Shown piece by piece: positions 28,133-36,430 of a stretch of DNA of 64,000 bases. The DNA comes from Muribaculaceae bacterium. Its GTDB lineage: Bacteria; Bacteroidota; Bacteroidia; Bacteroidales; Muribaculaceae. The notes beneath the pieces were generated by a model. That model was not told where the DNA came from. It searched no databases and was given only the letters and a program-made list of their open reading frames with translations. The first letter of the stretch is position 1; each line of letters begins with the position of its first letter. The position numbers and the translations under genes were made by a program. The stretch lies in contig WGUO01000010.1 of assembly GCA_014867205.1 (NCBI GenBank), positions 1 to 64,000 of the forward strand. Reading direction: 5' to 3'.

Positions 28133-28596
28133 AACTATATCACTGATCGAATGTTTCTATTGACAAGATAGACCTTAGCAAATCGAAACCATACAAGGAT
28201 TTTGGTCAAGGTTTCTATCTGTCCGAGAATGAATCTCAGGCACAAGATATGGCGATATTCAAATCCACACACCTTGGTGGAGATCCAATCGTCTCGGAAT
28301 TTGTGTTTGACGAGACTATAATGTTGGACTCTTCTTTGAGAGTGAAGGTCTTTAAAGGATATTCCGAAGAATGGGCCGATTTTGTCCTGGCGAATCGTGA
28401 TGGAACCGTTACTGAGCATTATGATATAGTATACGGCCCTATCGCCAACGATAAAATTGGACTTCAAATCCGCAAACTGAAGGATGGAAGTATCAATAAG
28501 AGCGAATTCCTGAATCGCATTAAATACATGAAAGGAATAACCTATCAATTTTATTTCGGAACAGAAAACTCGCTCAAACATCTTAAGAAAGTATGA
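28129..28596 (+). pseudogene. DUF3990 (ADP-ribosyltransferase-like) gene with early TGA
   Basis: The frame from the ATG at 28129 reads MKLYH, then TGA at 28144-28146, then SNVSIDKIDLSKSKPYKDFG and continues open to 28596. Relatives read LYHGSN here, so one G-to-T change (GGA to TGA) accounts for the stop. The stop falls right after the His of the H-Y-E/Q type ADP-ribosyltransferase motif; GFYLS is the second motif. Overlaps with both neighbours are intact, so inactivation looks recent. An internal ATG at 28249 could start a fragment without the active site. Sequencing error should be excluded. Confidence 0.75.
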
Positions 28597-28817
28597 CTGA
28601 AAGTGATATTAAATTTATGGCTGAGGCTTTAGCTGCTGATTTAGCCGTCTTCCTGTCTAAAGACTTCGGAATGGACTTGTCGTCAGCACTCGATACATTA
28701 TATAACTCAGACACATACGCCAAACTGACAGATGCTCGGAGTGGGCTGTATTTTCAAAGTCCTGGATATGTATATTCCTTCCTTAAGCAAGAAATGGCAA
28801 CCGGTAAAATGAGTTAA
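28593..28817 (+). CDS. small conserved protein of the DUF3791/DUF3990 module
   Basis: A 74-residue protein that overlaps the DUF3990 frame by four bases. It has a helical N-terminus (KFMAEALAADLAVFLSKDF), then ALDTLYNSDTYAKLTD and a GLYFQSPGYVYSFLKQE segment, a pattern I associate with small proteins encoded after DUF3990 genes, though I cannot name the family. A strong hairpin follows 18 bases later. It is probably a partner or antitoxin component. Confidence 0.65.
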   Translation: MTESDIKFMAEALAADLAVFLSKDFGMDLSSALDTLYNSDTYAKLTDARSGLYFQSPGYVYSFLKQEMATGKMS

Positions 28818-28835
28818 TACCGCGCCTGCGTAAAA

Positions 28836-28876
28836 TAATGCCCGGTTCTGTCGCCATGTGGCAGAACCGGGCATTA
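28836..28876 (+). terminator. terminator after the DUF3791/DUF3990 module
   Basis: A perfect 15-bp stem (28836-28850 with 28862-28876) with an 11-nt loop, 18 bases past the stop. The tail is only moderately T-rich. Confidence 0.65.
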
Positions 28877-29532
28877 ACTTTGCGGCATCGAGAGGATGAG
28901 AAAGCCCCTGAAACCTCAACGCACTGATAGTAATATGTTGTAAAACATATTGACTTCAACAAAAAAGTTGCCGGAAATAGGGCATTCTTCACATAAAAAT
29001 GCTAATTTTGCATCAGACCAGACGGCTGAAAGGCCCGAGGGTCGCGCTCCGGCAGAGGCCGGGGTGAAACTCAAAATCACGCCAAAGGCAGTTTGCCCAA
29101 TGTTCCGTATATCTAAATCGCCAAAATAAGAATATGAGGGAGCACACGGTGAAGGATGTCCATTTCCGGCAACGCTTTGATAAGGCGCCCTGCGTCACAT
29201 CATATCCGTACCGGACGTGGGGTGACGTATTCTTCAAGTTCTCTCATAGGGTGTTTGGCGATACCTGATATACAAGGACGTGGAGTAAACAAGCCTCACG
29301 TCTTTGGCGTATAAAGGACTAACCACTCAGCCAGAGAGGCGGCTGACATAGTGAAACTTCGTTATGGGAATAGTTGCGACAAAACTATATCAGAATGCTG
29401 CTGGGCATTTGTGGAAGACCATAGTGCCCAGCTTAGTGTCTTAAGGCAATTCTATTTCTAAAGGCATTCTCTTTTTGAGAATACTTCTGGCTGAATATTA
29501 TTTAATTTAAAATCTTTATACCTCACTGAAAC
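28877..29532. other. 655-base intergenic region, no gene seen
   Basis: No coding frame with recognisable features on either strand. A TAATTTTG box lies at 29003-29010 but lacks a TTG at the right distance. The stretch may be a decayed gene or a long leader of the three-gene cassette. Confidence 0.4.
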
Positions 29533-31269
29533 ATGAACGATAACCAGAACTCAATACAATCATTGGAAGAGGATTATTCTAATCTGAATTTGGATGAATT
29601 GGAAGCAAGTCTTGATGCAGATCTTGAAAATTCGTTATCCGATTTGGAACTTTTAAAAGAGGATCGAGAAAAAATTGGTAATCCAGAAGCTCTCAGTGAG
29701 ACTGTGATGAATGTGGTATGGGATCAATTTGTGAATCAAGTAGGAGCAGTAGCGGGAGAAGAATTTATTCGCGATAATAGAGGATTAAAACTTGATTTAA
29801 GGAATTCCGCTCATATCCAGACTACCGATAATTTCGAAAAAGGTAAAATAGCCTCTCATAACGATAAAATTAATTATCAGGAAAGATATGATAATTGGCA
29901 GTCTAAATTAGCACATGATGAAAATGGCGAAATAATCACTTATACCGATAGAAGTGGAAAGCCTAAGGCACGTCTTGCCGGTTCTCATGTTAGAAAACCT
30001 TTCGATGAGGGACGGCCGACAGGATCAGTGGATCAGGGTACAGATATGGACCATACAATATCCGCTGCAGAAATCATACGTGACTCAAGAGCGAACGCTC
30101 ATCTTTCAGAGAAAGAGCAAATAGCATTTGCAAACAGTGAGGCCAATCTAAATGAGATGAACTCAAGTCATAATCGCTCAAAGAGCGACATGGCGATGTC
30201 TGAGTGGTTGGATAATCCAAATAGCAAGGGTCAGAAACCTGATGAAATCTTTGATGATTTAGATGAAGAACTGATATCCTCGTATAGAAAAAAAGATGCA
30301 GAAGCAAGGGCAGAGTACGATAGGGTTAATAAAGAAGGCGAGAAAAGATCCGTAGATACAGGCAAACAATCTCAGCGTCAAGAGGCAGTCCGTATGGGAA
30401 AGAAAGCTCTTCAGGGGATTGCCATGGGATTGCTTGCTGCACTCGTTAAGGAAATCTTCCAGAAATTTGCAGTTTGGCTCAAATCAAAGCAAAAGAGCCT
30501 ATCTTCCTTTATCAGTAAAGTGAAGGAGGCAATCAGTAATTTTGTAAGGGACCTTAAATCTCATCTTAAGATAGCGGCTCAATCTGCTGTTGGGGCACTG
30601 GCTTCAATGATTTTTGGTCCAATTGTTAGAACTCTCCAAAAGGCATGGACCTTCATAAAGCAAGGATACAAATCGCTAAAGGAGGCAATTGCATATATCA
30701 AGAATCCCGCAAATAAAAAGAAACCGTTCAGCATCATGTTGATGGAGGTCGGCAAAATAATTATTGCCGGACTTACAGCTGCCGGTGCAATTGCACTTGG
30801 AGGGGCAATTGAGGGGGTACTGAGTGGAGTTCCTTTCTTTGCGTTTGAGATTCCAATGCTGGGGAGTCTTGCTAGCATTTTAGGTCTATTCTTAGGCGGC
30901 TTGATTTCGGGTATTATCGGAGCAATTGCTCTTAACCTGATTGATAAGTGGATTGCTAAGAAACAGAAGGCAATTGCAACCGGTAATATAATCACTAAAA
31001 ACAATCAAATTTTAGATATTCAGCATAAGAAAACCCTTGTTTCTGATGTGCAACTTCAGAAAAAGAAGTATGACACAGCCCAGACCATCGTTAATCGTCA
31101 TACAGAAGCGGCGGGAATCGTATCTTCCAATCTCAAGGTAATAGATGATGATCTTAGCAGTATCTATGAGAATGATACGTTTATATCACAAGAACGCGGA
31201 TTTGATATCTCCTTGTCCGCCAATAGAAAAGCCATTGATGATTTAACCGATGAAATAGACTCACTCTGA
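29533..31269 (+). CDS. HNH-like nuclease domain fused to membrane-embedded region
   Basis: A 578-residue protein, not recognised as a named family. Residues 1-50 are acidic. Residues 150-230 contain an HNH-like (His-Me finger) pattern: D173-H174 in DMDHTISAAEII, then NSEANLNEMNSSHNRSKSD at 201-219, with N205 and the terminal N-R-S-K. Hydrophobic, Gly-rich helices lie at about 293-312, 345-365, 407-432 and 441-470, followed by a coiled-coil-like C-terminus. It is first in a three-gene cassette with a tail-anchored coiled-coil protein and a CbxX-type AAA+ ATPase. The layout suggests a membrane-tethered nuclease effector, which is inference. Confidence 0.7.
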   Translation: MNDNQNSIQSLEEDYSNLNLDELEASLDADLENSLSDLELLKEDREKIGNPEALSETVMNVVWDQFVNQVGAVAGEEFIRDNRGLKLDLRNSAHIQTTDNFEKGKIASHNDKINYQERYDNWQSKLAHDENGEIITYTDRSGKPKARLAGSHVRKPFDEGRPTGSVDQGTDMDHTISAAEIIRDSRANAHLSEKEQIAFANSEANLNEMNSSHNRSKSDMAMSEWLDNPNSKGQKPDEIFDDLDEELISSYRKKDAEARAEYDRVNKEGEKRSVDTGKQSQRQEAVRMGKKALQGIAMGLLAALVKEIFQKFAVWLKSKQKSLSSFISKVKEAISNFVRDLKSHLKIAAQSAVGALASMIFGPIVRTLQKAWTFIKQGYKSLKEAIAYIKNPANKKKPFSIMLMEVGKIIIAGLTAAGAIALGGAIEGVLSGVPFFAFEIPMLGSLASILGLFLGGLISGIIGAIALNLIDKWIAKKQKAIATGNIITKNNQILDIQHKKTLVSDVQLQKKKYDTAQTIVNRHTEAAGIVSSNLKVIDDDLSSIYENDTFISQERGFDISLSANRKAIDDLTDEIDSL

Positions 31270-31306
31270 TTTTAGAAATGGGATGTGCAATTAAAAATAT
31301 TTAAAA

Positions 31307-32569
31307 ATGAATAAGATGAAATTCTATAGTAAAAGCGAGTTCGCTTTATGGTTTGAAGCGGAAACCAAAAAATACGTAGGAAGATCGGGTTCTTGGGTGG
31401 CTCCCAGTGAATATGAGAAAGCTGCTAAATCAATCCTAAAAAAGATAAATAAAGATATTGAAATACCTAGTCCCTACGGTAATGGAGGGTGGAAGAATAT
31501 CCAGAAATATGGTGAAAAAATTTGGGATGAAAATCATAGGTATTTAAGTGATAGAGATCTTCCGGGTTTATCGTCTGGAGCATATTCATCAAATTCCTCA
31601 TACTCGTCAAATTCAACTTTGGGCTATTCTTCTCAGAGTTCCCGAAATATGACTTCATATAGTCGGAGTTCCTCTGCAACTTGCGACAGTTCAAATACTC
31701 CATCCTCGGGGTCAGCAATTGTTAAACGCCATAATTTTGATTCAGCCTTAAGGAAGATACAAAACTTCTCAAATCAGGTTCCATATATACCTCAGCTTGA
31801 AAAGTTTGAAACAGATGGAGGCTTATTTGGATTGGGTGACCATTATATAAATGGGTATGAGATGAATAGATATGTAGAAGCGGTTCAAGACCTTTTTAAG
31901 ACGCATAATGGCATCATTTTAAAAACGATTCAAGAATTCCGAGATGTATACAATACTTTCGATTATCTCGATCGCGAATATCTGACAGGAATTGTTCAGA
32001 CTGCTAATGCGGCTGCAAAGGCAAGTGAAGGGGCAAAAACTGCGAGCAATCAAGCTAAGGTGGCTAGTGATCAGGCTAAGTTCGCAGCAGAAAAAGCGCT
32101 TAAGAATGAAGAGGATCTAAAAAGGGATGTAGAGAATCTTCGTAAATTGGTAGAGAAAATTCGAAACATTAAGGAAGATTTATCCGCTAAGATTGAATCA
32201 ACCAATTCTTCCATTTCCCTTAGGATGAGAACGATGGAACAGGAACTATCCTCGCAGTTGCTCTCACATGAGGAGATTACCGGATTGAAGAGCCAACTTA
32301 AAACCATAAATAAACTTGAAAAGAATATATCCGATTGGGAACAAAGTATCGCCAATGAGATAGATAAATTGACACAGCATCTGGATGCTCAAAAGGATAT
32401 CATTGAGGAGTTAACAAAACGTTTAGAGAAAGCGGAAAAGAAAATATCATCGATAGAGTTTCCACAAACAGTTACAGGATCAATCAAAACCTCGCATACC
32501 GGTCTCTTATGGGCGTATATCATAGGAGGACTTGGATTAGTTTGTTCTATCTGTTCTATAGTGATGTAA
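31307..32569 (+). CDS. coiled-coil protein with C-terminal membrane anchor
   Basis: A 420-residue protein of unknown family. Residues 1-85 form a globular N-terminal region, residues 88-140 are a Ser-rich linker, and residues 225-385 are heptad-like coiled coil, starting with alanine-rich repeats (NAAAKASEGAKTASNQAKVA). A single transmembrane helix (TGLLWAYIIGGLGLVCSICS) lies at the extreme C-terminus, so the bulk faces one side of the membrane. The stop codon overlaps the ATG of the next gene (TAATG), so it is coupled to the ATPase. It is likely a structural or sensor component of the cassette. Confidence 0.72.
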   Translation: MNKMKFYSKSEFALWFEAETKKYVGRSGSWVAPSEYEKAAKSILKKINKDIEIPSPYGNGGWKNIQKYGEKIWDENHRYLSDRDLPGLSSGAYSSNSSYSSNSTLGYSSQSSRNMTSYSRSSSATCDSSNTPSSGSAIVKRHNFDSALRKIQNFSNQVPYIPQLEKFETDGGLFGLGDHYINGYEMNRYVEAVQDLFKTHNGIILKTIQEFRDVYNTFDYLDREYLTGIVQTANAAAKASEGAKTASNQAKVASDQAKFAAEKALKNEEDLKRDVENLRKLVEKIRNIKEDLSAKIESTNSSISLRMRTMEQELSSQLLSHEEITGLKSQLKTINKLEKNISDWEQSIANEIDKLTQHLDAQKDIIEELTKRLEKAEKKISSIEFPQTVTGSIKTSHTGLLWAYIIGGLGLVCSICSIVM

Positions 32570-33669
32570 TGGCTTCATCTATTACGCAGAATTTATTGAA
32601 AGGCATCTCTTATCTTGATGCGTTTTCAGGAGCCAGTGGAGAATTGTCTTCAACGGGTAGAGACATGGCTAACTCCCCCACGGATACAAATATCTTAAGT
32701 TTTCTGAAATGTCTTGGGGAATACAGAGAACGTCTTCAAGATCAGGACGACGCAAAAATAATTATTAAAAATGTTTATGACGCACTTCTTCCTTTCTTGG
32801 GAAAACTAAAATTTAGAGAACTTACACATATTGAATCTTCAACATCTGAAAGTCAAGAGAGTTTGGATGAATTGTATGATCAGTTGCATTCTCTGATAGG
32901 ACTTGACAAAGTCAAGGATACAGTGAGTGATTTAATGGCTTATCATAAGGTTCAGCATCTTCGTTTGCAAGCTGGATTAAAGACCCCCGATCGAACCTTA
33001 CATCTTGCGTTTTTGGGTAACCCGGGTACAGGAAAAACTACGGTAGCCCGAATAGTTGGGAAAATGTATAAGGAGTTAGGATTGTTGAGCAAAGGACATT
33101 TTATTGAGGTATCGCGTACAGATCTTATTGCTGGTTATCAGGGACAGACTGCTTTGAAAGTTAAGGAAGTGATTGATAAGGCTAAAGGAGGGGTATTGTT
33201 CATTGATGAAGCATACAGTCTTACGGAAAACGATCACTCAGACTCTTATGGCCGAGAATGCCTAACAGAACTTACGAAGGCATTGGAGGATTATCGTAAA
33301 GACTTAGTTGTAATAGTAGCCGGATATACTGACTTGATGAAAGTTTTCTTTGATTCTAATCCTGGATTGAAGTCAAGATTCAACACATTTATTGAATTTA
33401 ACGATTATTCATCAGTCGAACTTATGGAGATTTTTATGCAAATGTGTGAGCGCGATGATTATGTCTTATCAGAGGAAAGCAAAGAAGAACTCTCAAATAT
33501 TATTGCAACAAAGGTTAACAATAAGACAGACAAATTTGCAAATGGTAGATTTGTCAGAAATCTATATGAGGATATTATAATGAATCAAGCGAGACGTATA
33601 AATACATTTTGCAATTTAGAGATTAATGATCTTAAACTTCTTACCGTAGCAGACTTGTCCAAAGGATAA
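32569..33669 (+). CDS. CbxX/CfqX (SpoVK-like) AAA+ ATPase
   Basis: A 366-residue protein from the ATG at 32569, which overlaps the previous stop as TAATG; the frame is open 20 codons further up but coupling favours this start. The N-terminal ~110 residues are unassigned. The AAA+ core has Walker A FLGNPGTGKTTVAR, the pore-type loop GYQGQTALKVKE, Walker B GVLFIDEAYSL, an arginine-finger region (GLKSRFN) and the sensor-2 segment GRFVRNLYEDII. These are hallmarks of the CbbX/EccA/SpoVK clade, ring ATPases that remodel protein partners. The probable clients are the two membrane proteins encoded upstream. Confidence 0.85.
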   Translation: MASSITQNLLKGISYLDAFSGASGELSSTGRDMANSPTDTNILSFLKCLGEYRERLQDQDDAKIIIKNVYDALLPFLGKLKFRELTHIESSTSESQESLDELYDQLHSLIGLDKVKDTVSDLMAYHKVQHLRLQAGLKTPDRTLHLAFLGNPGTGKTTVARIVGKMYKELGLLSKGHFIEVSRTDLIAGYQGQTALKVKEVIDKAKGGVLFIDEAYSLTENDHSDSYGRECLTELTKALEDYRKDLVVIVAGYTDLMKVFFDSNPGLKSRFNTFIEFNDYSSVELMEIFMQMCERDDYVLSEESKEELSNIIATKVNNKTDKFANGRFVRNLYEDIIMNQARRINTFCNLEINDLKLLTVADLSKG

Positions 33670-33989
33670 AATCTCAGCAAATGAAGGACATCAGTCAGTT
33701 GTTTGTCTGGTTGTCTCGGAAATATGGTGATATGAAATGACATACTGAATTTTGCACAAATTGGGAATCCTTTTTCCGTCGATAGTCTGTTGGGCTATTT
33801 CCAATCGGTGGAAATTCTAACTAAAAGTATACCCCCCTTTCTAACTAAAGTGTACCGCTGTCAGGCCTACATCGGCTCCTAACCCGGCTGTGTGCCCTGC
33901 TTACAGTGAAGTGAACGGATGTGCTCCGGAATATGTAGCAACTTTTCCCCCGAATATCGCCGTATCTCAAAAACTTTTCATCAAAAAAT
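33670..33989. other. intergenic region with repeat remnant
   Basis: No gene seen between the AAA+ gene and the next promoter. The only structure is the pair of direct repeats listed separately. Confidence 0.4.
33815..33856. repeat. two direct repeats, possible insertion-sequence end
   Basis: TTCTAACTAAAAGTATACC (33815-33833) and TTCTAACTAAAGTGTACC (33839-33856) differ by one indel and one base. Short direct repeats ending in such boxes occur at the tips of IS21-like elements. No transposase gene is nearby, so this would be a scar. Confidence 0.4.
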
Positions 33990-34020
33990 TTGGAATTATG
34001 CTCTGTAAACATTATGTTTG
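33990..34020 (+). promoter_or_regulatory. promoter of the DUF234 ATPase gene
   Basis: TTG at 33990-33992, a 20-nt gap and TATGTTTG at 34013-34020, with 22 bases to the ATG at 34043. Confidence 0.75.
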
Positions 34021-34042
34021 CGGGGCATAATTATTTTTTAAT

Positions 34043-35467
34043 ATGGAATTCGTTGATAGAAAGGAAGAGACTCTTCGGCTTAAGGAGACCCTTAGCCTTG
34101 AAAAGCCTGCCTTGATTGCGATATATGGCTGTCGTAGACTCGGGAAATCCACTCTTATAAAAAAGGTAATTACCGAGAGGGATGTCTATTTTCTCGCTGA
34201 CAGGTCTGAGGGTGAGCATCAGCGGCTGATGCTCGCCAGGATGTTGGGTCAAGTTTTCCCCGATTTCGATAAGCTCTCTTATCCGGATTGGGAATCCATT
34301 CTTATGGCTGCCAGTTACCGCACGGATAAAAAATTCACCCTGTGTCTGGATGAGTTTCCATATCTTGTCGAGCAATCTCCCGAACTGCCTTCCGTCATTC
34401 AGAAACTTGTCGACAACCGACTTCTGAAATATAATCTCATCTTATGTGGCTCTTCTCAGAACATGATGTATGGACTATTTCTTGATTCGACTGCCCCGCT
34501 TTACGGAAGAGCGGATGAGATCATGAAACTAACCCCAATCCGGCTTCCATTCATCAAGGAGGCTCTCGGGCTACAGGATATTGAGGCCATCGAGGAGTAT
34601 GGTGTATGGGGTGGTGTGCCCAGATATTGGGAACTCCGTGAAAATCGTACGTCTCTCAATCAGGCGTTATGGAGAAATGTCTTTTCTGTAAATGCACCTC
34701 TCTTCGAGGAGCCTGGCAAACTTTTTCAGGATGATATCAAGGATATAGTAAAGACTGCTACAATTATGTCATTTGTGGGCGCCGGAGCCAACCGTCTCTC
34801 AGAGATAGCTGCGCGTTGCAACGAACCGGCCACCAACCTCTCGCGCCCATTGAAAAAACTTCTTGACCTTGGCTTTCTGGAGAAAGAGATTCCTTTTGGT
34901 GTAAACGAGAAGAATAACAAGAAATCCATATACAGGATCTCGGATCCTTTTCTTGCATTCTATTATCGATTTGTTGTTCCCAACAGGTCTTTCATAGAAC
35001 TTGACCGCAGGCTGCCCGTTGAGATTATGCTTAATGCTCAGTTCTCGAATTTTATCGGCAATCAATGGGAGAAAATATGTCGCGACGCCATCACAGGCAA
35101 CACCCTCGACAATATAATCTATGGAAAGGCATCGCGTTGGTGGGGTACCGTTATCAACGAAGAAAAGGTCAACGAACAGATTGAACTCGATGTGGTCTGT
35201 GAGTCACTTGACCACCGATATCTGCTGGTAGGTGAATGTAAATGGACCTCGGCGCAGAACTCCGGCAGACTTTTTGCCGATTTGTCAAGGAAGGCAAACC
35301 TCCTTCCCTTTGCAGGCGGCAAGACAATAGTCCCGGTGCTATTTCTAAAGACACCCCCTTCTGACCTGGATTGTCCCGGAGGCCCGGATTATCCGGGGAC
35401 CGCTCCTTCTGCGGCACCGGGGCGTATTCTTCTCCCCTCCGACGTAATTTCCATGATATCGGAGTAG
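34043..35467 (+). CDS. AAA ATPase with C-terminal DUF234 (PD-(D/E)XK-like) domain
   Basis: A 474-residue protein of the archaeal-type ATPase/DUF234 group. Walker A is YGCRRLGKSTLIKK (about 28-41) and Walker B is FTLCLDEFPYL. A winged-helix region (ARCNEPATNLSRPLKKLLDLGFLEKE) and the DUF234 end follow. DUF234 contains the spaced acid pattern ELDVVCESLDHRYLLVGECKWT, of PD-(D/E)XK nuclease type. These proteins are common in accessory regions of anaerobes and their role is not established. It has its own promoter and no partner gene. Confidence 0.85.
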   Translation: MEFVDRKEETLRLKETLSLEKPALIAIYGCRRLGKSTLIKKVITERDVYFLADRSEGEHQRLMLARMLGQVFPDFDKLSYPDWESILMAASYRTDKKFTLCLDEFPYLVEQSPELPSVIQKLVDNRLLKYNLILCGSSQNMMYGLFLDSTAPLYGRADEIMKLTPIRLPFIKEALGLQDIEAIEEYGVWGGVPRYWELRENRTSLNQALWRNVFSVNAPLFEEPGKLFQDDIKDIVKTATIMSFVGAGANRLSEIAARCNEPATNLSRPLKKLLDLGFLEKEIPFGVNEKNNKKSIYRISDPFLAFYYRFVVPNRSFIELDRRLPVEIMLNAQFSNFIGNQWEKICRDAITGNTLDNIIYGKASRWWGTVINEEKVNEQIELDVVCESLDHRYLLVGECKWTSAQNSGRLFADLSRKANLLPFAGGKTIVPVLFLKTPPSDLDCPGGPDYPGTAPSAAPGRILLPSDVISMISE

Positions 35468-35488
35468 ACTTGCCGATCCGGTAAGCGG

Positions 35489-36002
35489 TCAATTGCCGGC
35501 GGCGTAGCGGGCAGCCACTCCGGTGGCAAGCCAGTGAAGCTCGTCGCGTAGCCAGGCGGGGGCGAGAACCTCGGCGGTGCGGCCCAGACGCAGTATCTCG
35601 TGCTGAAACTGGTATTCGGGCCTGAGGTTGTATTCGTAGTCGGTGAAGTCCTCGCCTGTCTTCTTGATGCGCCGCGAGGGGTGCAGGGGCAAGGTCTCGA
35701 TATAGGTGCGCTGCTTGCCGTAGACGCGTAGCACGACCTTCTCGCAGTCGAAGTCGTTGTCGAGGTTTATGCCGATCCCCTCGTCAAATTTCTCCTTTAT
35801 CGCGGATATTTTTGTTTCTTGACCGGTTGCAGAGGATGTCAATGCCGAATATGTCGGCGCTGGCTTGACGGTGGCGGTGGAAGGCTCGTTCGGGGATCTG
35901 CGCCTCGTCCTCGAGGCGCAGGGAGCGCTCGTCAAGCCATTTACGGTTTATCTCCTCGAGGGTGATGTGTCCGGTTCGCCGTATGGTGTCGATGAGCCAC
36001 AC
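35489..36002 (-). pseudogene. WYL-domain regulator, truncated and internally deleted
   Basis: Two fragments in different frames. 36002 to ~35790 encodes the N-terminal winged-helix part (WLIDTIRRTGHITLEEINRK, AFHRHRQASADIFGIDILC), starting at GTG, apparently clipped relative to family members. ~35800 to 35489 encodes the C-terminal WYL part (EKVVLRVYGKQRTYIETLPL, ILRLGRTAEVLAPAWLRDEL). The middle, including most of the WYL core, is missing and the frame changes near 35790. Intact relatives are about 300 residues or more. This is a dead transcriptional regulator. Confidence 0.75.
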
Positions 36003-36237
36003 TTATCGTCTTAGCAGTCGCACGGAAGAAGTCATAGGGCAGAGTTATGAGTTACTAGGTTTTTTAGGTCATAGATAGCAAAGATAATGTTTTATTCTGT
36101 CATTTCGCGGCAGAATGTGAAGAATTTTGCGCTCAGGGTATATTGGGGCTCAAAAAATTTTACGCAGCTGCGATTATTCATTATTTTGTGTAGTACATCA
36201 GATAATTATCAAGTCTAAGTAAATAAAGTTAGTATTC

Positions 36238-36345
36238 ATGCGTGAAATCAAGCATATATTCAAGCGAAAACTCTACCAGCGGCTGCTCGACTGGAAAAGA
36301 GTGGAGGATGGCCAGACTGCCATTCTGATAGAGGGGGCGCGCTGA
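36238..36345 (+). pseudogene. N-terminal fragment of a DUF4143-type AAA ATPase
   Basis: The 35-codon frame reads MREIKHIFKRKLYQRLLDWK and continues to AILIEGAR before a TGA. This matches the opening of the common AAA_14/DUF4143 ATPases, which go on to a Walker A box (RRVGKS). Here the gene is cut exactly at that point and nothing more of it follows. It is a gene remnant in the decayed right edge of the island. Confidence 0.65.
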
Positions 36346-36376
36346 CGTCGGTAGACCCGTAATAGACTCCCTTTTA

Positions 36377-36407
36377 TTGGCGGGGTCGGCTATAGTCTGT
36401 AATTTTG
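36377..36407 (+). promoter_or_regulatory. promoter of the LRR protein gene
   Basis: TTG at 36377-36379, a 20-nt gap and TAATTTTG at 36400-36407, with 23 bases to the ATG at 36431. Confidence 0.8.
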
Positions 36408-36430
36408 CAGCTTGACCAATTAACCAATAT

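Noticed and set aside
29286..29355. tRNA-like D-arm sequence (GGCTGAGTGGTTAG) on the minus strand
   Set aside because: No acceptor stem, anticodon arm or T-arm could be built around it.
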